This document shows positions 8,506 to 15,931 of a stretch of DNA of 57,078 nucleotides, one piece after another; the first letter of the stretch is position 1, and every line of letters starts with the position of its first letter. The stretch is from positions 1 through 57,078 of the forward strand of contig NZ_LAQO01000049.1 of NCBI RefSeq assembly GCF_000971975.1, read 5' to 3'. The notes under the pieces are model-generated. The model was not told the DNA's origin. It did not search any database and saw only the letters and a program-made list of their open reading frames with translations. The position numbers and the translations under genes were made by a program. The stretch is from Paenibacillus algorifonticola (lineage in GTDB: Bacteria; Bacillota; Bacilli; Paenibacillales; Paenibacillaceae).

Positions 8506-9606
8506 ATGAAAATAACCGGTTTACAAGTTTTCTGGATGATCACCATTATGGATTTGGGCATGACATTAATCATGACGCTCTCACCAAGCATGCAGTCCGC
8601 CAAGCAGGATGTATGGATTTCTATGCTTTTTGCCGGATGCCTCATTCTGCTGGTCACTTTTTTCGTGACAAATGTAACGGTTCTTTACCCTGAGAAGGAT
8701 TTAATCCAGCTCAGTCACACCATTTTAGGGAAATGGATCGGTAAAGTCGTTGTGCTCATCTATTTGGTCCAATGGTATACCATTACCCCGATCGTTCTCC
8801 GCCAATTTGTTGATGTCATTCAGATTATGATTCTCCCAGAGACGCCAAAAGCAGCGGTTATGCTCATCATGCTTCTCCTAATCGTATATACAACCCACTC
8901 AGGAGGTATCGTATCTATCGCCCGCTGCAGCGAAATTCTCGGACCGATTATTATATTAATGGTCCTCCTTGCCATGGCCGCAAGTTTTAATAACATAGAC
9001 TTGAAATATCTGCTGCCGGTATATGCGGACAGCGGGATAGGCGGAATTGCAAAGGGGACGTTAGCTCCTGCCTCCTACCTTGGACATTCCGTTGAATACC
9101 TCATGCTTGCGTCCTTTTTGTATCAACCGCGTAAAGGAGCGCCCTATGCCTATTGGGGAGTAATCACCGCCGCTTTTTTTGCGCTGATTGCGATGCTGAT
9201 GGCTACTATCACGCTAGGAGTCAATATCCTTCCTAAAATGTGGTATCCTTTTTTCGAAATGTCACGAAAAATATCCCTATTTGGTTTCATTGAAAATTTT
9301 GATCCGCTTTCGATCGTAATTTGGGTTGCCAGCGTGTTCATTAAATTAGCCATTTATTTGTTCATTTCAAGCTATGGAACCGCTCAATTTTTGAAGATCA
9401 AAAACTGGAAGGTCATGATTTGGCTTATCGCCCCGGTGATAATGGTATTTGCTTATTTCCCAACAAATGTATCTGAGGCTACTTCTAATTATTTAATGAA
9501 TTACTGGGTGCCTTTTGCGCTGCCTGTCAACATGATTGCACTGCCTTTGCTTTTACTTATCGTAGGGAAAATAAAACAGAAGAAAAGCAAGTCCGTTTCT
9601 CATTGA
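8506..9606 (+). CDS. Spore germination protein, GerB family (B subunit, second operon)
   Basis: 366-residue polytopic membrane protein of the GerAB permease family. The reading frame is open back to 8437, overlapping gerC, but the ATG at 8506 has the better site (GAGGAGGGTTAGGG) and gives the usual N-terminus (MKITGLQVFWMITIM). Family features include WYTITPIVLRQF and the hydrophobic helices through residue 355. It ends the plus-strand A-C-B operon. A decayed galM tail begins only about 40 bases after its stop, so the operon end abuts an old junction. Confidence 0.93.
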   Translation: MKITGLQVFWMITIMDLGMTLIMTLSPSMQSAKQDVWISMLFAGCLILLVTFFVTNVTVLYPEKDLIQLSHTILGKWIGKVVVLIYLVQWYTITPIVLRQFVDVIQIMILPETPKAAVMLIMLLLIVYTTHSGGIVSIARCSEILGPIIILMVLLAMAASFNNIDLKYLLPVYADSGIGGIAKGTLAPASYLGHSVEYLMLASFLYQPRKGAPYAYWGVITAAFFALIAMLMATITLGVNILPKMWYPFFEMSRKISLFGFIENFDPLSIVIWVASVFIKLAIYLFISSYGTAQFLKIKNWKVMIWLIAPVIMVFAYFPTNVSEATSNYLMNYWVPFALPVNMIALPLLLLIVGKIKQKKSKSVSH

Positions 9607-9645
9607 ATCGGTTGTTTTCTATAGGGAATTCACATATATCTCGAT

Positions 9646-9822
9646 ATGAAAGGAATTTATACAGGAAAGATGGGAACCTTGATGGCAGCGATATGGGCAA
9701 ACGAGGAAGACCCTACCCGCCTTATGCCGGTTTCTGTCTGGAAACGCAGCATGATCCGGATTCTCCTAACGAGCCGGACTTCCCCAGCACAGAGCTGCTT
9801 CCGGTTCACCTTTACAGGCTAC
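9646..9822 (+). pseudogene. Remnant of an aldose 1-epimerase (galM-like) C-terminus
   Basis: Two overlapping frames together reproduce the conserved C-terminal region of galactose mutarotase: KGIYTGK in the frame of 9646, then, after a frameshift near 9670, GNLDGSDMGKRGRPYPPYAG and FCLETQHDPDSPNEPDFPST. In intact GalM-type proteins (about 345 residues) this block (YTGN..LDG, GFCLETQ..PDSPN..FPST) is the last fifth of the enzyme and contains the catalytic Glu of LETQ. Nothing upstream of 9640 encodes the rest, because the germination operon ends there. The frame after FPST also degenerates. I read it as a relic, not a gene. Confidence 0.75.
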
Positions 9823-9899
9823 CAGAGAATTTCAACGATACTATTGGGTATACGGTATGTAATCGCGTTTTATTGAGCAAGCATTGAGCTATCCGGATA

Positions 9900-9940
9900 A
9901 AAAAATTGGCCCTGCATCACCAGTTGGTAACGCAGGGCCA
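9900..9940 (-). terminator. Intrinsic terminator of the small minus-strand gene
   Basis: Perfect 9-bp stem TGGCCCTGC/GCAGGGCCA (9907-9915 and 9932-9940) with a 16-base loop. On the minus strand it is followed by AATTTTTTT. It sits 61 bases past the stop of the small basic ORF at 10001-10153 and supports transcription on this strand. The bases between 9823 and 9900 show nothing else. Confidence 0.85.
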
Positions 9941-10000
9941 GCTCTTCGCTGCATGCACCGATTAAACAGGCATGAGCACAATGCCTACTCTATTAGCGTT

Positions 10001-10153
10001 CTACTTTTTGGACGCTTTCTTAGAAGCTTTCGCTTTCGAAATATAGCTGTTGCCACGGCTACCGTGACTTCCACGGCTGCGGCGGCTTTTATGGCAGGAA
10101 TCCTTGCTCGCATCTCCTTTTCTCATGGATAATAATATACGAGAATGGGTCAT
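10001..10153 (-). CDS. Small basic Ser/Lys/Arg-rich protein
   Basis: 50-codon frame from ATG 10153 (MTHSRILLSMRKGD...), with an alternative ATG at 10126 giving 41 residues. The product is very basic: it has a central run SRRSRGSHGSRGNS and ends KASKKASKK. I do not recognise it. Composition resembles small spore-associated or nucleic-acid-binding basic proteins, but that is only composition. In favour of a real gene are the strong terminator just downstream on the same strand and the lack of any other gene for it to serve, unless queF reads through. Against it, neither start has a good ribosome site. Confidence 0.45.
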   Translation of the reverse strand: MTHSRILLSMRKGDASKDSCHKSRRSRGSHGSRGNSYISKAKASKKASKK

Positions 10154-10193
10154 GCTTTGCTTGTGTTAGCGCCTTGCGAGACAGCTCACCCTA

Positions 10194-10691
10194 CTAGCGG
10201 TTATCTATTTTTTCCGGGTATAGATCATGGTTCATCAGACGATTTTCCGCCATCTGCTCATATTTGGTACCCGGTTTGCCATAGTTGCAATAAGGGTCAA
10301 TGGAGATGCCGCCGCGCGGCGTAAACTTGCCCCATACCTCAATATAGCGGGGGTCCATCAGCTTGATCAGATCGTTCATTATAATGTTTACACAGTCCTC
10401 GTGGAAATCTCCGTGATTACGGAAGCTGAATAAATACAGCTTGAGCGACTTGCTTTCTACCATTTTCACATCGGGAACATAGGAAATATAAATCGTAGCA
10501 AAATCCGGCTGACCCGTCATCGGGCAAAGGCTCGTAAACTCCGGACAGTTAAACTTCACAAAATAATCCCGGTACGGATGCTTGTTGTCAAAGGACTCCA
10601 AAATTTCCGGTGAATATTCAAACGTATACGCCGTTCCCTGATTGCCAAGCAGGCTGATCCCCTGCAGCTCTCCCTCTTTTCTTCCACTCAT
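10194..10691 (-). CDS. queF: NADPH-dependent 7-cyano-7-deazaguanine reductase
   Basis: 165-residue unimodular QueF, which reduces preQ0 to preQ1 (nitrile to amine, using NADPH) in queuosine synthesis. The catalytic Cys lies in FTSLCPMTGQPDFATI, and the QueF motif is ESKSLKLYLFSFRNHGDFHED. Length is normal for the Bacillus type. The ATG follows AAGGAG. It is the last gene of queCDEF, about 97 bases after queE, so it may have some independent expression. Confidence 0.97.
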   Translation of the reverse strand: MSGRKEGELQGISLLGNQGTAYTFEYSPEILESFDNKHPYRDYFVKFNCPEFTSLCPMTGQPDFATIYISYVPDVKMVESKSLKLYLFSFRNHGDFHEDCVNIIMNDLIKLMDPRYIEVWGKFTPRGGISIDPYCNYGKPGTKYEQMAENRLMNHDLYPEKIDNR

Positions 10692-10788
10692 CGTTGTTCG
10701 CTCCTTCTCTTATCACTCATCGCAAACCTACTATTTATAAACACTTCTATACCATTCACAGTGAAAAATAAAGCGATACGCCGCTAGG

Positions 10789-11526
10789 CTAAACGCCGCG
10801 TTTGTTGCCCCACACCCAGGCGTGCAGCTGAGGCAGCACCCTTACCTGATTCATATCGCTGCGTACCATAACACGCTCAATTAGCCATTCATATCGTTCC
10901 ACGAGCTTATCTCGCAGCTTGCCATTATCGCCTTCGGCGAGGTCATCATTACCCGCTTGGACGAAAAAAAGCACCCCCGGATAACGCGCGTGGACACTCG
11001 CCGCATACGCCAGATCAGCGTCGTCAAATACGACGACCTTCAGGCTAAAGCTGCGATTCGCCGCCGACAGCTGGTGAACAATCTCGTCGAGCATTTCCCA
11101 GCTCGTGTCCATGCCGGAGCTCGGCGGCTTGGGCGACAAGGTCAGCTCGTCAATGTCGAGCAGCCAGTCCTGCCATTTGCTGCCCTGCGTTTCCAGCGCA
11201 ACCTGGATGCCTGCGGCATGCAGCCCCTGCACCAGCTCGCCCGCATGGCGAAGCAGCGCCGGATTGCCGCCGGACAGCGTCACATGCGAAAACGCTTCTC
11301 CGCCGACAGCATGCAGCTCCGATATAATTTCCGCTGCGGTCAGCATGCGGATGTCATCCTTGCCTGTGCCGTCCCATGTAAAGGCAGAATCGCACCAAGC
11401 ACAGCTGTAGTCGCAGCCAGCCGTGCGGACGAACATCGTTTTTTGCCCGATGACCATGCCTTCCCCCTGCACAGTCGGCCCAAAAATTTCCATAACTGGG
11501 ATACGCGCTTCGGCCTGCTTAAGCAT
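10789..11526 (-). CDS. queE: 7-carboxy-7-deazaguanine synthase (radical SAM)
   Basis: QueE converts 6-carboxytetrahydropterin to 7-carboxy-7-deazaguanine. The radical SAM cluster motif is CDYSCAWC (C-x3-C-x2-C), preceded by the family start EIFGPTVQGEG. The frame is open to 11556, but the ATG at 11526 gives the usual short N-terminus (MLKQAEARIPVMEIFGPT) and overlaps the queD stop by 8 bases (ATGCTTAA), which suggests coupling. That gives 245 residues. The GGNP motif (SGGNPALL) is also present. Confidence 0.95.
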   Translation of the reverse strand: MLKQAEARIPVMEIFGPTVQGEGMVIGQKTMFVRTAGCDYSCAWCDSAFTWDGTGKDDIRMLTAAEIISELHAVGGEAFSHVTLSGGNPALLRHAGELVQGLHAAGIQVALETQGSKWQDWLLDIDELTLSPKPPSSGMDTSWEMLDEIVHQLSAANRSFSLKVVVFDDADLAYAASVHARYPGVLFFVQAGNDDLAEGDNGKLRDKLVERYEWLIERVMVRSDMNQVRVLPQLHAWVWGNKRGV

Positions 11527-12004
11527 CGGGAGCAGCCGCCTTATTTTGAGCTTCATTAGCCGCTAACTGCTGATCCGTCTTTTTGGGGCGGTAAATGACG
11601 TAGCTCGTTGGCGTTTCGCGCAAATACACTTGGACACAGCGCGGCTTGTTCGCCAGCTGATCCAAATAATTTTGCGTAATTTCATAGATGGTGCGCGCAA
11701 CGACTTCCGTTGTCGGAAAGTAATCCGCGCTTTGCGCATGGAAATGCTCGTTATCATCATTTAAATACGTATGGTCAAAGCGGTCATGAATGAGCCGCTT
11801 AATGAGTGCAAAATTGACCAGAAAACCGGATGCATCCAGCTCATCGCCAGCGATCGTAACATTGGCGAAATACGTATGCCCGTGGACTTGCGCACATTTG
11901 CCTGCATCTGCGCTCGGAATGCTGTGCGCGGCGGCAAAATGCATATCTTTATTCAGCTCATAGCTGTAAGGATGTGAAACGGAAGGGTAAATTTGCTGAA
12001 TCAC
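11519..12004 (-). CDS. queD: 6-carboxy-5,6,7,8-tetrahydropterin synthase
   Basis: QueD makes 6-carboxytetrahydropterin from dihydroneopterin triphosphate. Zinc ligands are seen as HFAAAH (first His) and HGHTY; the catalytic Cys is in GKCAQVHGH. The long frame runs to 12076, but the start is best placed at GTG 12004, which overlaps the queC stop as GTGA. Residues upstream of it are queC sequence in another frame. This gives 161 residues, slightly longer than typical because of an Ala/Asn/Gln-rich C-terminal tail. Confidence 0.94.
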   Translation of the reverse strand: MIQQIYPSVSHPYSYELNKDMHFAAAHSIPSADAGKCAQVHGHTYFANVTIAGDELDASGFLVNFALIKRLIHDRFDHTYLNDDNEHFHAQSADYFPTTEVVARTIYEITQNYLDQLANKPRCVQVYLRETPTSYVIYRPKKTDQQLAANEAQNKAAAPDA

Positions 12005-12714
12005 TCTGCCACATCCTCCTTGCGGGAAGACAAATACTGCTGGAGGCCCTGCGATCTGAGCTTGCATGCCGGGCATTCGCCGCAGCCATCTGCGATGATG
12101 CCATTGTAGCAGGTCAGCGTCTTGTTTCTGACGAAATCGAAGGCGCCCAGCTCATCGGCAAGCTGCCAAGTTTGTGCTTTATTCAGCCACATTAAAGGGG
12201 TCTCAATGACGAACGGGTAGTCCATCGCGAGATTAAGTGTCACATTCGTTGATTTTATAAAGATGTCGCGGCAGTCGGGATAGCCGCTGAAATCGGTCTC
12301 GCATACACCGGTTACGACCGTGTGTGCGCCAATCTGCTTGGCAAGTATCGCTGCGAACGATAGAAACAGCAAATTACGGCCATCTACGAATGTCGTCGGC
12401 AGGCCGCCTTCTTTTTGCTCAATCGCAATATCGTCCCTGGTCAGCGCATTTGGAGCCAGCTGATTAAGCAGTGACATATCTAGCACATGATGCTTGACGC
12501 CGAGCTCCTCTGCAATTTGTGCTGCGGAGTCCAGCTCCAGCTTGTGGCGCTGACCGTAATTGAACGTCACAGCCTCCACTACGTCATAACGCTTTAGCGC
12601 CCAAAATAAACAGGTCGTACTGTCCTGCCCTCCGCTAAATACGACGACGGCTTTTTTCACCGCTTGTCCGCCTGATGCTGCTTGATTCTGTTGCGCTTTC
12701 TGTGTTGCTGTCAT
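12001..12714 (-). CDS. queC: 7-cyano-7-deazaguanine synthase
   Basis: QueC forms preQ0 from 7-carboxy-7-deazaguanine, ammonia and ATP. The PP-loop is FSGGQDSTTCLFWAL near residue 27, and the zinc site is GCGECPACKLR near the C-terminus, both diagnostic. 237 residues, with a slightly long Gln/Ala-rich N-terminus. ATG 12714 lies after AGGAGAATGAAAG. First gene of queCDEF, controlled by the preQ1 riboswitch about 210 bases upstream. Confidence 0.97.
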   Translation of the reverse strand: MTATQKAQQNQAASGGQAVKKAVVVFSGGQDSTTCLFWALKRYDVVEAVTFNYGQRHKLELDSAAQIAEELGVKHHVLDMSLLNQLAPNALTRDDIAIEQKEGGLPTTFVDGRNLLFLSFAAILAKQIGAHTVVTGVCETDFSGYPDCRDIFIKSTNVTLNLAMDYPFVIETPLMWLNKAQTWQLADELGAFDFVRNKTLTCYNGIIADGCGECPACKLRSQGLQQYLSSRKEDVAE

Positions 12715-12786
12715 CTTTCATTCTCCTCTCTTCGATGCCGGCGAGAGCCGGAGCATGCAGAGAGATCCTTCGAACATTTTGCCCAT

Positions 12787-12839
12787 AAAACAAGGTGAAA
12801 CGGCTGTCGCCATCCTCTGGTGGCAAAGCTACCGTTTCA
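12787..12839 (-). terminator. Putative riboswitch-controlled terminator before queC
   Basis: On the minus strand an outer stem TGAAACGG/CCGTTTCA (12832-12839 with 12796-12803) encloses further partial pairing (GCTTTGCCA with TGGCGACAGC). It is followed by CCTTGTTTTATG. It lies between the preQ1 aptamer and queC, so it may be the expression platform, but it is about 85 bases from the aptamer, farther than usual. Three copies of TTTCACC in the leader could compete for the stem. Confidence 0.55.
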
Positions 12840-12923
12840 AAGGTGAAATATAAGAGTGTATAAAGGTGAAACTTATACCTTCTTATATTTTAAAAAACGG
12901 AATTCATCCTGCCATTCCATTTT

Positions 12924-12960
12924 CCTTAGTTTTTTATAGAGGGAGTTCGCGAACCTCTCC
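12924..12960 (-). promoter_or_regulatory. preQ1-I riboswitch aptamer
   Basis: The minus strand reads GGAGAGGTTCGCGAACTCCC followed by TCTATAAAAAACTAAGG. This matches the class I preQ1 aptamer: P1 hairpin GAGAGG/CCCUCU and the A-rich tail UAUAAAAAACUAA that forms the H-type pseudoknot. It sits in the queC leader, where this riboswitch is found in B. subtilis, and should turn off queCDEF when preQ1 is abundant. The rest of 12715-13140 shows no coding sequence. Confidence 0.93.
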
Positions 12961-13164
12961 TGTCGTGATGCGCCGCCATGGCGTTCATTCCAGACTTTAT
13001 ATTTTCATACCTCTCGTACTATAGCACAGCTGCAGGCCGCTGAACAAGGGAAGTCGCTCGGCTCATACAAGGAAAGTGAGACTTTTTGTCGAATACATGA
13101 GGGAAAGGAAATACTTCACCTTCATCATCCAATAAAATGCATGCAACAGGAGGAAGATGCGTCA

Positions 13165-13959
13165 ATGGCTTTTAAATTAAATAATGTTAAAGAAAACAAA
13201 AACGTCTTCATTCAAGATCAAATGGGCGGATTCAGCATTTTGGAATACAAAGAGGATCTCAGCTCCACAAACGCCATGGAAGCACAAGCGAACTATTTTA
13301 TGAATCAAAGCAATATGCGCAAAAAACAGCTGATGATTGAGCTCAGCAACAATGAAATTATGATGAGCGCAGGAGCCATGCAGTATATGATCGGAAATAT
13401 TGAAATGAATTCCGGCATTAAAGGCGTCGGCGGACTGATGCGAAATTTAGTCGCTGGAGCAGTATCCGGCACGACCGCCGTCAAACCCGTATACAAAGGG
13501 ACGGGCACGATTATGCTGGAGCCGACCTATCGCTATTTGTGGCTCATTGACGTGGACAATGACCATATCGTTATCGAGGACGGTCTATTTTTAGCTTGCC
13601 ACTCGACACTCGAATTAAGCGTAAGCGCACGCAAAACGCTCTCCTCAGCCGCGCTTGGCGGCGAAGGGCTGTTTAATTTAAGCGTTAGAGGAAAAGGCGT
13701 GCTCGCTGTGGAAGCGCCGATTCCTTCAGAAGAAGCTGTTGTTGTCGAGCTGCAAAATGATGTGCTTAAGGTAGACGGCAACTTTGCTTTGATGTGGTCA
13801 AGCTCCCTTGATTTCACTGTAGAAAAATCAGGAAAATCGCTTTTAGGCTCCGCTGCTTCGGGCGAAGGTCTCGTTAACGTATACAGAGGAACTGGCCTAG
13901 TGTGGCTAGCGCCGCTTACCGATTACAAACCGATACCTCAAGCAGGTGCCAGACGCTAA
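13165..13959 (+). CDS. AIM24-family protein
   Basis: 264-residue protein of the AIM24/TIGR00266-like family, a beta-rich fold. The repeated G-x-G segments are typical: YKGTGTIMLEPTYRYLWLID, GGEGLFNLSVRGKGVLAVEAP and GEGLVNVYRGTGLVWLAP. Biochemical function in bacteria is unknown to me; the yeast namesake is a mitochondrial inner-membrane organiser. The frame is open to 13141, but the ATG at 13165 has the AGGAGG site 11 bases upstream. It stands alone, convergent with the VOC gene and separated by a bidirectional terminator. Confidence 0.88.
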   Translation: MAFKLNNVKENKNVFIQDQMGGFSILEYKEDLSSTNAMEAQANYFMNQSNMRKKQLMIELSNNEIMMSAGAMQYMIGNIEMNSGIKGVGGLMRNLVAGAVSGTTAVKPVYKGTGTIMLEPTYRYLWLIDVDNDHIVIEDGLFLACHSTLELSVSARKTLSSAALGGEGLFNLSVRGKGVLAVEAPIPSEEAVVVELQNDVLKVDGNFALMWSSSLDFTVEKSGKSLLGSAASGEGLVNVYRGTGLVWLAPLTDYKPIPQAGARR

Positions 13960-14006
13960 TCCGCAATCCAAACAAATTAGCCTTATCGAATACGCAATCA
14001 CACAAA

Positions 14007-14044
14007 AAAGACCGCTCTCCCCTTCACAAGGGAAAGCGGTCTTT
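14007..14044. terminator. Bidirectional terminator
   Basis: Stem AAAGACCGCT/AGCGGTCTTT with A-run before and T-run after, between the convergent AIM24 and VOC genes. It should terminate transcription from both sides. Confidence 0.85.
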
Positions 14045-14058
14045 CGTATTAACGCATA

Positions 14059-14466
14059 TTAGCGCACAGGCAAGTTCAACTGCCACGACACGCCATATTT
14101 GTCCTCCAGCCAGCCGAACAGAGCGCTAACGGGCGATGGCGACAAAGGCATCAATACTTTGCCTTCTTCCGCCAGCCTCGCGAAAGCCCGCTCCATTTCC
14201 GCCTCGCTATTGCAATTTACGAATAAGGAAAGCGCGGGAGTAAAGGCATGTGGATGCGAATCGCTGAACTGGTTGTCAATGCACATCACCTGCTGGCCTT
14301 TTATTGAAAAAATAGCATGCAGCACCTTAGGGTTGGCGCCAGGCTCGCTTTCCGGATAATACTTTGTGCTTACAATGTCAGCATCCTCGAACGCGGAAAC
14401 ATATAGCTTCATCGCCTCGTCAGCTTGTCCCGAAAACATTAAAAACGCAAATACGTTCTGTTCCAC
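14059..14466 (-). CDS. VOC-family protein (PhnB-like)
   Basis: 135-residue vicinal-oxygen-chelate fold protein of the PhnB / 3-demethylubiquinone methyltransferase-like group. The N-terminal FLMFSGQADEAMKLY and C-terminal FGWLEDKYGVSWQLN are family marks. Such proteins are usually dimers; substrate unknown. Start is GTG at 14466 after GGGAGTGAAAGG. It ends a minus-strand run 22 bases after the nucleoside phosphorylase stop, so it may be co-transcribed with it. Confidence 0.88.
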   Translation of the reverse strand: MEQNVFAFLMFSGQADEAMKLYVSAFEDADIVSTKYYPESEPGANPKVLHAIFSIKGQQVMCIDNQFSDSHPHAFTPALSLFVNCNSEAEMERAFARLAEEGKVLMPLSPSPVSALFGWLEDKYGVSWQLNLPVR

Positions 14467-14488
14467 TTGCCTTTCACTCCCTTTCCAT

Positions 14489-15214
14489 TTATGCGCTTGC
14501 CAGTTTCACGACCGCGTTCAAAGCAGCAGCAATTTCCCGTTCGATCGCTTCCGCTACAACGTTCGTATGCGGATCATATTCTTGCGCCAAATCTGCATCG
14601 GCGTAGCCATCCAAAGCGACGATCGCTCCGGCGCGTGCGCCGCGCAGCGTTGCAATGATATAAAGTGCAGCGATTTCCATCTCGACCGCAAGCGCCCCAG
14701 CCTGCTTGTACTGCTTATGCGGAATGTCCACGACTCCTGTAAAGAAAGCATCGAGCGTGACGGTAATGCCCTTTTTCACAATGCCGCCTTCCGCCACAGC
14801 TGCCGCATAAAGGGCACTGCTTACTTCATGATCGGCAACCGCTGGAAAGCCTTCCGGCACCAGCTGCCGCGTCAAGCCGTCTGCGCGAACCGCAGCCGTG
14901 CTTACAACAAGGCTGCCGGCCGGATAATCAGCCGAATAGGAGCCCGCTGTCCCGACGCGAATTAGCGTAGTAACGCCGCCCTTGATCAGCTCCTCAAAGC
15001 ATACGGCCGCACCAGGCGAGCCTACGCCATGGCTGACTACCGCTAGGCGTACTCCCTTGTAGGTTCCAACGAAGCTGCGGTATTCGCGGCTGAATGCCAG
15101 CTCACGCTTTTCATCCAAATGCCTTGCAATGGTCTCGGCGCGTTTCGGATCGCCGCAAACGATAGCAATAGCGGGCAAATCCTCTGTATTCACTTGTAAA
15201 ATCGGCAGCAGCAA
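14489..15214 (-). CDS. Nucleoside phosphorylase (PNP/UDP family 1)
   Basis: 241-residue phosphorylase that should split purine or pyrimidine nucleosides to base and ribose-1-phosphate. Family features: IVCGDPKRAE near the start (phosphate site), VVSHGVGSPGA, RVGTAGSYS and the ribose/base site VEMEIAALY. The best start is TTG 15214 (MLLPILQVNTEDLP) preceded by AAGGAG; the frame is open to 15244 but would overlap the upstream gene. It starts one base after the yuiH stop and downstream of a nucleoside importer, so salvage of imported nucleosides is likely. Exact substrate not determined. Confidence 0.92.
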   Translation of the reverse strand: MLLPILQVNTEDLPAIAIVCGDPKRAETIARHLDEKRELAFSREYRSFVGTYKGVRLAVVSHGVGSPGAAVCFEELIKGGVTTLIRVGTAGSYSADYPAGSLVVSTAAVRADGLTRQLVPEGFPAVADHEVSSALYAAAVAEGGIVKKGITVTLDAFFTGVVDIPHKQYKQAGALAVEMEIAALYIIATLRGARAGAIVALDGYADADLAQEYDPHTNVVAEAIEREIAAALNAVVKLASA

Positions 15215-15215
15215 G

Positions 15216-15887
15216 TTAATCCCACTCCTTTTTATGCCATTCATCTTCTGGCAGCCCTAAATCTTCTCCCGAGAAGCGCTGCTCCTCAAACGGATCAGCG
15301 TAATTATGGAAGCCATTGCGCTCCCAGAAGCCCGGACGGTCTTCCGTCATAAATTCAAAGCCGCGAATCCATTTCGCGCTTTTCCAGAAATACAAATGCG
15401 GCACTACGAGGCGCAGCGGCCAGCCATGCTTCGGCGTCAGCTGCTCGCCATCATAGCTATGAGCGAGCAAAACATCCTCCCGCAATAAATCTTCAAGCGG
15501 CAGATTCGTTTCATAATCCTGATCGGCATGAATCATCACATATTTGGTCTCCGGCTTCACGCCAAGCAGCGGCAGCAAATCCTTGAATTTGACGCCTTCC
15601 CACTTCGTATCCAGCTTCGACCAGCGGGTCACGCAATGAATATCGCTTACTTGCGTCGTTTGCGGCATGGCCATCAGCTGCTCATAGGAAAACACCGTTT
15701 CCTTCTCGACAGCTCCGCTGATTGTCAGCGTCCATTCCGCCATATTATATTCGGGCACTTCATTCTCATGCAAAATCGGAAAACGCTCCGTCAGCGCTTG
15801 TCCAGACGGAACCCGGTGAGCGATTTCGGCAGCAACTTCAATATGCCGAACCGGCGCTTTTTTCAAACGTTCAGCTTTACTGATCAT
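15216..15887 (-). CDS. Sulfite oxidase-like molybdopterin oxidoreductase (YuiH family)
   Basis: 223-residue protein with one Moco-binding domain of the sulfite oxidase/YedY superfamily. The Cys expected to coordinate molybdenum is in DIHCVTRWS, followed by GVKFKDLL and the C-terminal KSAKWIRGFEF. No signal peptide is visible, so it is probably cytoplasmic, unlike MsrP. Substrate unknown. The ATG follows AAGGAGGT. It lies between the nucleoside permease and the phosphorylase, 44 bases from the permease stop, so co-transcription is possible although the link in function is not obvious. Confidence 0.9.
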   Translation of the reverse strand: MISKAERLKKAPVRHIEVAAEIAHRVPSGQALTERFPILHENEVPEYNMAEWTLTISGAVEKETVFSYEQLMAMPQTTQVSDIHCVTRWSKLDTKWEGVKFKDLLPLLGVKPETKYVMIHADQDYETNLPLEDLLREDVLLAHSYDGEQLTPKHGWPLRLVVPHLYFWKSAKWIRGFEFMTEDRPGFWERNGFHNYADPFEEQRFSGEDLGLPEDEWHKKEWD

Positions 15888-15931
15888 GATGGATCAAACC
15901 TCCTTCAATTATGCGGCTTGCAGCAGCGACC

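Noticed and set aside
9884..10132. Open frame of 82 codons on the plus strand
   Set aside because: It includes a terminator that works for the minus strand and is antisense to the more plausible small basic ORF.
10957..11559. Open frame of 200 codons on the plus strand
   Set aside because: Antisense shadow of queE; composition rich in Arg, His and Gln, with no domain.
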